A DNA stretch of 64,000 nt from NCBI GenBank assembly GCA_018449595.1, contig JAAVUU010000002.1, forward strand, positions 1 to 64,000, in the 5' to 3' direction. Both the position numbers and the translations under genes were made by a program. The notes beneath the pieces are model-generated. The model was not told where the DNA came from and did no database searches. It saw only the letters and a program-made list of their open reading frames with translations. Source of the stretch: Rhizobiales bacterium dw_265. Its GTDB lineage: Bacteria; Pseudomonadota; Alphaproteobacteria; Micropepsales; Micropepsaceae. Positions 25,905 through 34,747 of this stretch are shown piece by piece. Numbering within the stretch: position 1 is the stretch's first letter; each line of letters begins with the position of its first letter.

Positions 25905-26437
25905 AAAGCATGTTCGCACTCGCCGCCACTTTGGCGCTGACCACGGCGCCGTTGGCCGCAGCGCCTGCTGCCGGCAATGCCGGCGGCAATGCGCTGATGT
26001 CCAAGACCGACAACAACGCGCCCATCAACATCTCGTCGGACACTTTCCAGGCCGATCTCAACGGCAAGACCGGCACCTGGCAGGGCAATGTCGTGGTGAT
26101 CCAGGGCGACATGAAGCTGCGCGCCAACCAGGTGCATATGAGCACCGTCAACGGCAAGGCCGACAAGGTGCTCGCTTCCGGCAATGTGGTGGTGGACTCG
26201 CCCAGGTCCGGCACCGCCACCGGCGACAATGGCGTCTATTCGGTGGGGCCGCGCACCGTGCTGATGACGGGCAACGTCGTCTTGAAGAAAGGCAAGGATG
26301 TGATGCGCGGCGCGCAGCTCACCGTCAACCTGGTCAATGGCCAGGCGGTGCTGGGCGGCGGCGTCAAGGGCTCCACGCCGGGCGCGCAATCGGGAGGCCG
26401 CGTGCAGGCGGTTTTCACACCCAACAACGCCAACTGA
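25901..26437 (+). CDS. lptA: LPS transport periplasmic bridge protein LptA
   Basis: A 178-residue periplasmic protein with signal peptide MKSMFALAATLALTTAPLAAAPA and one OstA/LptA domain: INISSDTFQADLNGKTGTWQGNVVVIQGDMKLRANQV, VLASGNVVVDSPRSGTATGDNGVYSVGPRTVLMTGNVVLKKGKDVMRGAQLTVNLVNGQAVLGG. It forms the bridge that carries LPS across the periplasm. Starts 4 nt inside lptC and is followed by lptB after 52 nt. Confidence 0.93.
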   Translation: MKSMFALAATLALTTAPLAAAPAAGNAGGNALMSKTDNNAPINISSDTFQADLNGKTGTWQGNVVVIQGDMKLRANQVHMSTVNGKADKVLASGNVVVDSPRSGTATGDNGVYSVGPRTVLMTGNVVLKKGKDVMRGAQLTVNLVNGQAVLGGGVKGSTPGAQSGGRVQAVFTPNNAN

Positions 26438-26489
26438 TTTTCATGTTTCCTTAAACACAAACAGGCATGGTTTTTGCGGACAGGGCGAA

Positions 26490-27269
<780 letters not shown>

Positions 27270-27275
27270 GGCGCC

Positions 27276-28802
27276 ATGGCTGGGGTAGGGCAGAGGCTAG
27301 AGATACGGCAGGGCCAGTCGCTGGTCATGACGCCGCAACTGCAGCAGGCGATCAAGCTGTTGCAGCTTTCCAATGTCGAGCTGGCGGAATATTGCGAAGC
27401 CGAACTGGAAAAGAACCCGCTGCTGGAACGCGACGACCGCGAGGCCGCGCCCGTGGCCGATCATGCCGCGGGCGATGCCGCCCCCGCCAACGAACGCGCC
27501 GACGAGGCCCTCAGCCGCGACGACTTTTCCAAGACCTCCGACATGGACGAGGCCGCGCATGACAATATGTATGACGGCGACATTCCCACCCAGCGCGCCG
27601 CCGAAGCCCCGCAATCGGGCTCGCTGACCGACTGGAGCACGGTCAAGTCCGGCAACGCCTATGAAGGCGAGGACGGGCTGGAATCCTCGGTCGCCGCCAC
27701 CGCCTCGCTGAAGGATCACCTGGAAAGCCAGCTTTCCATCGCCGCCCTGCTGCCCGAGGACCGCCTGATCCTGATGGCGCTGATCGATGCGGTGGACGAA
27801 ACCGGCTATCTGCGTGCCGACCTGATCGAGGTCGCGGGCAGGCTGGGCACCGACCTGGAAGACGTGCAGGCGGTGCTGGGCGTGCTGCAGGGTTTCGATC
27901 CCGTCGGCGTCGGCGCGCGCGACCTGTCGGAATGCCTGGCGCTGCAGCTCAAGGCGCGCGACCGGCTGGACCCCGCCATGCAGGCGCTGCTGACCCGGCT
28001 GGACCTGGTCGCCCGCCGCGATATGAGCCAGTTGACGGCCCTGTGCGGCGTCGACGGCGAAGACATTGCCGACATGATCTGCGAAATCCGCACTCTCAAT
28101 CCCAAGCCGGGTCTGGCCTTCGGCAGCGAGCCGGTGACCCCGGTGGTGCCGGATGTGTTCGTGCGGGTGGGGCCGGACGGCGGCTGGCTGATCGAACTCA
28201 ATTCCGACACCCTGCCGCGTCTTCTGGTGAACAACCGGTATTACGGCAGCGTCTCGAAAGGCGCGCGCGACAAGGACAGCAAGAACTATCTCGCCGACTG
28301 CCTCAACAGCGCCAACTGGCTGGTCAAGAGCCTGGACCAGCGCGCCCGCACCATCCTGAAGGTGGCGTCGGAGATCGTGCGCCACCAGGATGCCTTCCTG
28401 ACCCATGGCGTGCGCCACCTGCGGCCGCTGAACCTGCGCATCATCGCCGACGCGATCTCGATGCACGAATCCACCGTCAGCCGCGTCACCTCCAACAAGT
28501 ATATCGCCACGCCGCGCGGGGTGTTCGAGCTGAAATATTTCTTCACCGCCTCGATTCAGGCGATGAACGGCGCCGAATCGCACTCCGCCGAGGCGGTGCG
28601 CGACCGCATCCGCGAGATGATCGAGAATGAGGAACCGCGCGAGATCCTGTCCGACGACCGCATCGTCTCGCTGCTCACCGCAGACGGTGTGAACATCGCG
28701 CGCCGCACCGTCGCCAAGTACCGCGAGGCGTTGCGAATCCCCTCATCGGTGGAACGCCGCCGCCTGAAAGCAAGCGATGTTCCCGCCTATGCCAGCCGCT
28801 GA
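27276..28802 (+). CDS. rpoN: RNA polymerase sigma-54 factor
   Basis: A 508-residue sigma-54. Region I (LEIRQGQSLVMTPQLQQAIKLLQLSNVELAEY...EKNPLLE) contacts activators and core; an acidic region II spans about 50-130; the core-binding domain and the HTH (ITHRESTVSRVTSNKY-like block, here MHESTVSRVTSNKYI) precede the RpoN box ARRTVAKYRE near the C terminus, which reads the -24 element. It directs nitrogen, motility and related regulons with bEBP activators. It follows lptB by 6 nt in the conserved alphaproteobacterial order; ptsN comes 131 nt later. Confidence 0.97.
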   Translation: MAGVGQRLEIRQGQSLVMTPQLQQAIKLLQLSNVELAEYCEAELEKNPLLERDDREAAPVADHAAGDAAPANERADEALSRDDFSKTSDMDEAAHDNMYDGDIPTQRAAEAPQSGSLTDWSTVKSGNAYEGEDGLESSVAATASLKDHLESQLSIAALLPEDRLILMALIDAVDETGYLRADLIEVAGRLGTDLEDVQAVLGVLQGFDPVGVGARDLSECLALQLKARDRLDPAMQALLTRLDLVARRDMSQLTALCGVDGEDIADMICEIRTLNPKPGLAFGSEPVTPVVPDVFVRVGPDGGWLIELNSDTLPRLLVNNRYYGSVSKGARDKDSKNYLADCLNSANWLVKSLDQRARTILKVASEIVRHQDAFLTHGVRHLRPLNLRIIADAISMHESTVSRVTSNKYIATPRGVFELKYFFTASIQAMNGAESHSAEAVRDRIREMIENEEPREILSDDRIVSLLTADGVNIARRTVAKYREALRIPSSVERRRLKASDVPAYASR

Positions 28803-28933
28803 TTACCGGCAATTTAGTCAAGATTGACTTTGCGGGGCGCGCGGCCTATGTACCCGCCGCTTTTGGGCAGGGCCCCCGGATGCCGGGGAAGTTAGCGATC
28901 CGCGCGCCACGCGGGACCTCAGCCGGGACAGTC

Positions 28934-29407
28934 ATGAACATCGCAGACCTGCTCGCGCCCGATGCCGTTGTTTCCGGTCTGAAGGCCCAAAGCAAAAAAC
29001 AATTGTTGCAGGAACTCGCCAGCCGCGCCCATGCCATGACGCGCATTTCCGAGCGCCGCATCTTCGAGACCCTGATCGAGCGCGAGCGCCTGGGCACCAC
29101 CGGCATCGGCGCCGGCATCGCCATTCCCCATGGCCGCATGGCCGAAGCCAAGACCATCACCGGCCTTTTTGCCCGCCTGGAGAATGGCCTCGACTATGAG
29201 GCGGTGGACAGCCAGCCGGTGGACCTGGTGTTCATGCTGCTGGCTCCCGAAAATGCCGGCGCCGATCATTTGAAGGCGCTGGCGCGGGTCTCGCGCCTGC
29301 TGCGCGACAAGGCGACCTGCGAAAAGCTGCGCGCCGCGACCAGCGCCGAGGCCCTGTACTCCATTCTCACCGGCCACAAGGACGGCGCTGTTACTTCAGC
29401 AGCGTAA
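28934..29407 (+). CDS. ptsN: Nitrogen PTS enzyme IIA (EIIA-Ntr)
   Basis: A 157-residue regulatory phosphocarrier. The phosphorylation histidine is in GIGAGIAIPHGRM; ITGLFARLENGLDYEAVDSQPVDLVFMLLAP and HLKALARVSRLLRD complete the family signature. It receives phosphate from PtsP/NPr and controls potassium and nitrogen/carbon functions by contact. ATG 28934 is chosen because MNIADLLAPDAVV is the usual start. The ribosome hibernation gene hpf, common between rpoN and ptsN, is absent here. It overlaps the convergent cyclophilin gene by 17 nt. Confidence 0.92.
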   Translation: MNIADLLAPDAVVSGLKAQSKKQLLQELASRAHAMTRISERRIFETLIERERLGTTGIGAGIAIPHGRMAEAKTITGLFARLENGLDYEAVDSQPVDLVFMLLAPENAGADHLKALARVSRLLRDKATCEKLRAATSAEALYSILTGHKDGAVTSAA

Positions 29408-30050
29408 CCTTCTTGACCAGGATCGGGCTCAGCGGCCACTGGCCGGGCATCGGCCCGCCGTCGCCCACCGGCACCTGGCTGATGGCATCCACCACCTCCA
29501 TCCCCGCCACCACCTGCCCGAACACGGCATAGCCGGTGGTGTTGCCCGCATCCTCGGCCTTGTGGTCCAGCCCCGGATTGTCGGACAGGTTGATATAGAA
29601 TTCCGCACTCGCGCTGTCGGGCTCCTCGGCGCGTCCCAGCGCCAGGGTGCTGCGCAGGTTGTGCAGGCCGTTGTCGGCCTCCAGCGGCACCTTGACCGGC
29701 TTGACGCCATGGCCGATGCCCTTGGCGTCCCAGCTTCCCATCTGGATCACGAAGCCCTTCACGACCCGGTAGAACACCGTGTTGTCGTAATGCTTCATCT
29801 TCACATAGCGCAGCACATTGGCGACGCTTTGCGGCGCGTGCTCGCTGTCCAGCTGCACCGTGATGTCGCCCATGGACGTCGCGATCAACATCCTGGGCCC
29901 GGTCATCGGCGGATTGGTCGGGGCCTGCGTCACCGCCATGGGGACGGGCGCAGTGGTATCGGCGGGCGGCGCAGTGGCATCCGTGGCAGGCGCCTGGGCC
30001 AGGGCAGGCGCGGCAAACAGCAGGACGGCGGCGGCAACGATCAGGCGCAT
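29391..30050 (-). CDS. Periplasmic peptidyl-prolyl cis-trans isomerase, cyclophilin type
   Basis: A 219-residue exported cyclophilin. Signal peptide MRLIVAAAVLLFAAPALA is followed by a Pro/Thr/Ala-rich spacer (about 19-50) and the catalytic domain: GDITVQLDSEHAPQSVANVLRYV, YDNTVFYRVVKGFVIQMGSWDAKG, SASAEFYINLSDNPGLD, GYAVFGQVVAGMEVVDAI. It speeds prolyl bond rotation during folding of envelope proteins. Convergent overlap of 17 nt with ptsN. Confidence 0.93.
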   Translation of the reverse strand: MRLIVAAAVLLFAAPALAQAPATDATAPPADTTAPVPMAVTQAPTNPPMTGPRMLIATSMGDITVQLDSEHAPQSVANVLRYVKMKHYDNTVFYRVVKGFVIQMGSWDAKGIGHGVKPVKVPLEADNGLHNLRSTLALGRAEEPDSASAEFYINLSDNPGLDHKAEDAGNTTGYAVFGQVVAGMEVVDAISQVPVGDGGPMPGQWPLSPILVKKVTLLK

Positions 30051-30081
30051 GGAAATCTCCCTCTCGTCACCTTACGCAACC

Positions 30082-30246
30082 TTGTCATCCCGGAAAAGCG
30101 CGTCAGCGCTTTATCCGGGCCCCAGCTTGCCATCCGCAAAAAGAAAAGGCCGGATCGCTCCGGCCCTTTGCAAAGAAGTTGGACCCGTCCACACGCTGCC
30201 GCCATGGACCTGCGCGATGCTTCGCATCGCCTGGCCGGGATGACAA
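30082..30246. repeat. BIME-like composite palindromic element
   Basis: Between divergently read genes' ends lies a 165-bp unit bounded by a 12-bp inverted repeat, TTGTCATCCCGG (30082-30093) and CCGGGATGACAA (30235-30246). Inside are three hairpins: 30089-30119 (CCCGG/CCGGG plus AAAGCGC/GCGCTTT), 30145-30169, and 30214-30230 (GCGATGC-TTC-GCATCGC). The architecture resembles REP/BIME elements and parallels the one at 63137-63265. Confidence 0.65.
30145..30169. terminator. Possible bidirectional terminator hairpin
   Basis: AAAGGCCGGA and TCCGGCCCTTT arms with a TCGC loop, A-rich on the left and T-containing on the right. It sits upstream of the cyclophilin start and downstream of the DUF1150 stop, so on the minus strand it would end the Hsp20-DUF1150 transcript. 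It is nested in the composite repeat, so either reading is possible. Confidence 0.45.
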
Positions 30247-30248
30247 AG

Positions 30249-30503
30249 CTAATGCAGGCTGACGGGGGTCAGTTCGTTCTGCACCGCCGCGCCATAGGCG
30301 CTGGCATAGCCGTCGGTGAAGCCCAGCACGCTGCCGTCCTCGGCATGCAGGACATACAGCTTCATGCCGTCGGGCAGTTCCACATGGGCCGGGATCAGGC
30401 CCAGGCGATGGGCCTCGTCGCTGTCCGTCGGCTTGATGTAGGCGAGGCGGCCGGCCAGCAGCTTGCCGTTTTCCATCTCGTCGCTTTCGAATCTGTTCGT
30501 CAT
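30249..30503 (-). CDS. DUF1150 family protein
   Basis: An 84-residue protein of the alphaproteobacterial DUF1150 family: LLAGRLAYIKPTDSDEAHRLG, HVELPDGMKLYVLHAEDGSVLGFTDGYASAYGAAVQNELTPVSLH. Members are repeatedly found right after a small heat shock gene; function is unknown. Here ATG 30503 overlaps the Hsp20 stop (TCAT on the + strand, i.e. ATGA), so translation of the pair is coupled. No transmembrane segment or signal is seen. Confidence 0.88.
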   Translation of the reverse strand: MTNRFESDEMENGKLLAGRLAYIKPTDSDEAHRLGLIPAHVELPDGMKLYVLHAEDGSVLGFTDGYASAYGAAVQNELTPVSLH

Positions 30504-30952
30504 GATAAGCCTCCAGTCTTGATTTCCACGGTTCGCACGCCGGCCTGAACCTGCTTGCGGGCCAAATCTATTTTGAGCAATCCGTTTTCCAGCGCGGCCG
30601 AGATCACTTCGATGCCGTCCGCCAGCACGAAGCTGCGCAAAAATTGCCGCGCCGCGATGCCGCGGTGAAGGAACGTCTTGGTCTTGCTGCTTTCGGACGC
30701 CTCCGCCTGGCAACCGCGGATCACCAGTTGGCGGTCCTCTTCGGTGACGCCCAACTCCTCGCGCGAGAAGCCCGCGACCGCCAGGGTGATGCGGATGCCC
30801 GCGTGCCGGTTGCCTACGCTGCCGCTAGGCAACTCCTCGATATTGTAGGGCGGATAGCTGTCGCCGGCGTTGCGGGCCGTGCGCTCCAGCAGCCGTTCCA
30901 GATGTTCAAAGCCCAGCAGATAGGGGCTGCCGAACGTCGTGTACTTGTTCAT
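30500..30952 (-). CDS. Small heat shock protein, Hsp20/IbpA family
   Basis: A 150-residue holdase chaperone that keeps unfolding proteins soluble. YNIEELPSGSVGNRHAGIRITLAVAGFSREELGVTEEDRQLVIRG starts the alpha-crystallin domain, the FLHRGIAARQFLRSFVLADGIEV block is the IbpA-like beta-strand region and ENGLLKIDLAR ends it. N-terminal FGSPYLLGFEHLERLLERT is the oligomerisation arm. First of a two-gene unit with DUF1150. No clear CIRCE or ROSE-type thermometer was identified by eye in the 126 nt upstream. Confidence 0.93.
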   Translation of the reverse strand: MNKYTTFGSPYLLGFEHLERLLERTARNAGDSYPPYNIEELPSGSVGNRHAGIRITLAVAGFSREELGVTEEDRQLVIRGCQAEASESSKTKTFLHRGIAARQFLRSFVLADGIEVISAALENGLLKIDLARKQVQAGVRTVEIKTGGLS

Positions 30953-31114
30953 GTCAGCCCTCCTTTGAGCGGCTGGTGGTTTTCTGCGGCCCTGCAATGA
31001 GCGACCGTAGAACAAAAATAGGGTGCCAAAATCGCCATTCAAGGTGTGGAAGCCGTGCCGTAAACAATCCCCGGTTGTATGGACTGGCGGCCGCCTTGGG
31101 GGCAAAACCCGCCC

Positions 31115-32779
31115 ATGCTGGTGATCCTGGATGACGGCCCCCGCCGGGTTTTTTCCGCCCCCCTGGCAGTCCTTGCGGCCGACCGCGCCGATGAGGTGCC
31201 GGCGGCCCTGGCGGCGGTGGAACAGGCGCTGGCGGCGGGCCGCCATGTCGCCGGCTGGCTGGGCTATGAGCTGGGCTATGCCCTGGAACCGAAGCTGGCG
31301 CATCTGTTGCCGCCGGGGCCGCTGCTGCGGCTGGGGGTGTTCGAGGCGCCGTCCGCCGAGGCGCCGCCGGTTGCCGGCCGCGCCTATGCCGGGCCGCTGC
31401 GGCCGGAATGGGATGAGGCGGCCTATGCGGCGCGCTTCGCACGGGTGAAGGCTTACATCGCGGCGGGCGATATCTATCAGGCCAATCTCAGCTTCCGCTG
31501 CGGCTTTGCTTTCGCCGGCGCGGCGCGGGCGCTGTACGAGCAGCTAAGGGTGCAAAGCGGGGCGGGGCATTGCGGCTTTGTAGATGATGGCAAGCAGCAG
31601 ATTTTGAGCCTGTCGCCGGAACTGTTCTTCGATCTTTCGGCGGATGGCGGGCTGACCGTGCGCCCGATGAAAGGCACCGCGCCGCGCGGCAGTGACGATG
31701 CGGCGGCGCGCGCCGCCCTGGCCGCCAGTGAAAAGGACCGCGCCGAAAACCTGATGATCGTGGATTTGCTGCGCAACGATCTCAGCCGTATCGGCGGCGG
31801 CGTGGCGGTCGGCGGGCTGTTTGAAGTCGAAACCTATCCCACCCTGCATGCCATGGTCTCCACGGTGACGGCGCGAAAACGCGCCGGTGTCGGGGCCGCC
31901 GAAATATTGCGGGCGCTGTTTCCCTGCGGCTCGGTGACGGGCGCCCCCAAGATCCGCGCCATGGAGATTTTGCACGCGTTGGAAGTCTCGCCGCGCGGCG
32001 CCTATTGCGGCGCGGTGGGGCATTTCGCGCCGGACGGCAGCGCGCGCTTCAATGTCGCCATCCGCACCCTGACCATTCGTGGCGGCCGCGGCGAATTGGG
32101 CATCGGCGGTGGTGTGGTGCAGGATTCGAAAGCCGATGGCGAATATGCCGAATGCCTGCTCAAGGCGCGTTTTTTCGAGGCCCAACGCAGGCCGCTGGAA
32201 CTGATCGAGACACTGGGATGGCGGGATGGTTTCGTGCGGCTGCAAGCGCATCTCGCCCGCATGGCCGGTTCCGCATCTGTGTTCGGCATGGCGTTTGACG
32301 CCGATGCCGCCCGCGCCGCGCTGGACGAGGCCGTGAAGGGCAAGGCGGGAGCGTTGCGTGTGCGCCTGACCCTGGATGAAACCGGCGCGCACCGCGCCAC
32401 CGCGCATCCGCTCGACGCCAATCCGCCGCACTGGACCTATGCGCTGGCGCCCCAGCGTACCGACAGCGCCGACCTGCTTCTGCGCCACAAGACCAGTTGG
32501 CGCGATCTCTATGACCGCCCGCATCCGGGTTGCGACGAACTGATCTTCCGCAACGAACGCGGCGAACTGACGGAGGGCGCCCGCAGCAACCTCTTCGTCG
32601 AACGGGATGGCCTGCTGCTGACCCCGCCGCTGGCGGCGGGCGTTCTGCCGGGCATTCTGCGCGCCGAACTGATCGAACAGGGCAGGGCGCGCGAAGCAAC
32701 GCTCATGCCCGATGACCTGGAAGGCGAGGTCTGGTTCGGCAATTCCCTGCGCGGGCTGATCCGAGCGATCAGACTCTAG
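31115..32779 (+). CDS. Bifunctional aminodeoxychorismate synthase component I / 4-amino-4-deoxychorismate lyase (PabB-PabC fusion)
   Basis: A 554-residue fusion for p-aminobenzoate, the folate precursor. Residues 1-350 are a chorismate-binding PabB domain: SFRCGFAFAGAARALYEQLR, VRPMKGTAPRG with the lysine typical of PabB, and FPCGSVTGAPKIRAMEILHALE. Residues 365-554 are a class IV aminotransferase-fold lyase with LLLRHKTSWRDLYDR (PLP lysine) and ELIFRNERGELTEGARSNLFVE. ATG 31079 is an alternative start, but the extra 12 residues come from a GGGGGCAAAACCC segment that recurs elsewhere. Convergent with the small Tat-like gene (11 nt overlap). folC is in the same window at 61.8 kb. Confidence 0.92.
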   Translation: MLVILDDGPRRVFSAPLAVLAADRADEVPAALAAVEQALAAGRHVAGWLGYELGYALEPKLAHLLPPGPLLRLGVFEAPSAEAPPVAGRAYAGPLRPEWDEAAYAARFARVKAYIAAGDIYQANLSFRCGFAFAGAARALYEQLRVQSGAGHCGFVDDGKQQILSLSPELFFDLSADGGLTVRPMKGTAPRGSDDAAARAALAASEKDRAENLMIVDLLRNDLSRIGGGVAVGGLFEVETYPTLHAMVSTVTARKRAGVGAAEILRALFPCGSVTGAPKIRAMEILHALEVSPRGAYCGAVGHFAPDGSARFNVAIRTLTIRGGRGELGIGGGVVQDSKADGEYAECLLKARFFEAQRRPLELIETLGWRDGFVRLQAHLARMAGSASVFGMAFDADAARAALDEAVKGKAGALRVRLTLDETGAHRATAHPLDANPPHWTYALAPQRTDSADLLLRHKTSWRDLYDRPHPGCDELIFRNERGELTEGARSNLFVERDGLLLTPPLAAGVLPGILRAELIEQGRAREATLMPDDLEGEVWFGNSLRGLIRAIRL

Positions 32780-33149
32780 ACGCCAGCGCCGACAGCAGCA
32801 CCACGGTCTGCGGCAACACCCAGCCATCCACTTCGGTCATCCGGCCGGCGGCGATGTCGGCGGTGGCGGCAGCCGTGAAGGTGCGGCTGCCCAAGGCCGC
32901 GCGCAACGTCGCCGCCTCGCGCCGCGCGTCAAACGCACCCGTCACTTTCGCCCCCAGCCGCGCCGCCTGTTCGCGGTCGGTCAGATGCGCCAGCAGGTCG
33001 TCATAGGGCGTGGGCGCATAATGCTTCACCATCAGGTTGGTGAAGCGGTAAACCCCCAGCGCCGCCGCGGTAGCAGCCGCAACCAGCGCCGCGATCATGG
33101 TGCGGCGGGCAGGGCCCCCCTGGGGGTTTTGCCCCTTCAAAAAAGTCAT
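32769..33149 (-). CDS. Small Tat-like partner protein of the GMC dehydrogenase
   Basis: A 126-residue protein starting MTFLKGQNPQGGPARRTMIAALVAAATAAALGVYR: two arginines ahead of a hydrophobic stretch look like a twin-arginine export signal. The rest (YAPTPYDDLLAHLTDREQAARLGAKV, TADIAAGRMTEVDGWVLPQTVVLLSAL) resembles the small subunits found beside GMC flavoproteins (gluconate/fructose/sorbitol dehydrogenase subunit III type), by position and size more than by clear motifs. Its ATG overlaps the GMC stop by 4 nt, so the two are made together; it could guide export of the folded flavoprotein. Confidence 0.65.
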   Translation of the reverse strand: MTFLKGQNPQGGPARRTMIAALVAAATAAALGVYRFTNLMVKHYAPTPYDDLLAHLTDREQAARLGAKVTGAFDARREAATLRAALGSRTFTAAATADIAAGRMTEVDGWVLPQTVVLLSALASRV

Positions 33150-34651
33150 GCCGCCACCGTCTTCAGATGGTCCGCCAGCCGCAAGGTCAGGGCGATCAGG
33201 TTCAGGGTGGGATTGGAAGCGCCGCAGGTGGGAAAGGTCGAACTGCCCGCGACATAGAGATTGCCCAGTCCATGCACCAGCCCGTCGGCATCCACCACGC
33301 CGGACTTGGGATCGGCGCTCATGCGGGTGGTGCCCAGGTGGTGATGGCCCCAGTCCATCGCCTTCATCCATTCGTCGCGATGGCTGTAGCTGATGCGCAG
33401 CATGCCGGCGCGGCTGGCCAGCAACTGCCGTCCCAGTTCGGCAAGCGTGCGGCGGTACAGGGCGAAATCCTCGTCGGCGATGGTCATGTGCAGCTTCAGC
33501 CGCGGCATGCCCAGCGCGTCCTTGTCGCCCGTCAGGGTCAGCCGCCGGTCGGGATCGGGCAGCAGCTCCATGCCGCAGCCCAGCGAATAGGCCCTGGCGT
33601 TGGACGCATCCACCCCCAGCGCCAGGGCGGTGGTGATGACCGCCGCCTTGCCGGCCTCGTCCAGTTCGGCCGCCGGTTCGACGGTGGTCAGCGATCCGAC
33701 ATTGCGCTGGCTTTCGCAATAATGACGGGTGGTCGAGAAGACGGCGCGCATGATGGCGCCATTGTCCATGGTGGTGTTGGCGCCATAATACTGCGCCAGC
33801 GGCCCGGCGAAGGACACCAGCGTCGCCACATCGCGCGGTATGGGATTGTCGGCGAAGAAGCGCCCCACCAGGTCGTTCTGGTTGCCGACGCCCGCCGTCA
33901 TCACATCGTTGGACGCCAGCAGCAGCCGCACATTCTCCATGCCGCCCGCCGCCAGCACCACAAAGCGCGGCTTCACCGTGAAATGCTTGCCCTCCAGCGT
34001 GGCGAGGTCGAGACGATCCACGCGCCGTGCGTCGGCGGCCAGCCGGATGCCGGTGACATTGACATGCAGGTAAGACGTCACATTGCGCGCCGCCTTGAGG
34101 TCGGCCTCGTAGCGGTGGCCGAAATAGGTCGGCAGCACGCTGTCGCGCGTCTTGGAAAACTGGAACCAGCTAGTGTAGAGGCCGCCTTTGCCCAGTTCCA
34201 GAGCTGCGCCCTTCGCCGCCGTCACGGCCGCGCCGCTGTCGTCATAAACCCAGGGACCGGCCTCGACCAGTTGCTGGGCGCGCGGGTAATAGGGCGCAAG
34301 GTGCTTGCGCCCGATCGGCCAGCCGGAATGGGGCACCCAGTCGCGGGCCTCGAAATCGATCTCGTCCAGCGGCCGGCAATAGCCGCCCCAATGGTTGCTG
34401 CTGCCGCCCATGAAGCGCAGCCGCCCGGCTTCCAGCGCCGTGTAGGGCACGCCGCTCTCGCTGCCGGCGTACAGGCTCTGGACGCGCGGATCGAAATTCA
34501 TGCCGCCGGATTCCAGCAGCACGATATTCAATTTGGTGTGCGCCAGCGCCAGCGCCAGGCTGATGCCGGTGGGACCGCCGCCGATGATGGCCAGGTCGGG
34601 CGTCAGGACGGTTCTGTCGGGCAGCGTGCGGGCGTCGAGAAAGGCGCTCAA
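33146..34651 (-). CDS. GMC family FAD-dependent oxidoreductase
   Basis: A 501-residue flavoenzyme that oxidises an alcohol or sugar. FAD-binding loop LAIIGGGPTGISLALALAHTKLNIVLLESGG is at residues 21-51, RLRFMGGSSNHWGGYCRPLDEIDF follows, and the C-terminal GMC domain holds DWGHHHLGTTRMSADPKSGVVDADGLVHGLGNLYVAGSS and TCGASNPTLNLIALTLRLA; the paired histidines are the likely catalytic region. No signal peptide of its own, so export with the coupled Tat-like protein is plausible. Resembles the periplasmic sugar dehydrogenase class of Alphaproteobacteria; substrate unknown. Confidence 0.88.
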   Translation of the reverse strand: MSAFLDARTLPDRTVLTPDLAIIGGGPTGISLALALAHTKLNIVLLESGGMNFDPRVQSLYAGSESGVPYTALEAGRLRFMGGSSNHWGGYCRPLDEIDFEARDWVPHSGWPIGRKHLAPYYPRAQQLVEAGPWVYDDSGAAVTAAKGAALELGKGGLYTSWFQFSKTRDSVLPTYFGHRYEADLKAARNVTSYLHVNVTGIRLAADARRVDRLDLATLEGKHFTVKPRFVVLAAGGMENVRLLLASNDVMTAGVGNQNDLVGRFFADNPIPRDVATLVSFAGPLAQYYGANTTMDNGAIMRAVFSTTRHYCESQRNVGSLTTVEPAAELDEAGKAAVITTALALGVDASNARAYSLGCGMELLPDPDRRLTLTGDKDALGMPRLKLHMTIADEDFALYRRTLAELGRQLLASRAGMLRISYSHRDEWMKAMDWGHHHLGTTRMSADPKSGVVDADGLVHGLGNLYVAGSSTFPTCGASNPTLNLIALTLRLADHLKTVAA

Positions 34652-34747
34652 GGCGAAAATCCGTTACGGTGCGTCAGTTTAGCGCCGCGGCGCAAGGCCT
34701 GTCTTGTCGCAAATGTGTCGGGACTGCAAGGGCTTACCCGGCGCGGG

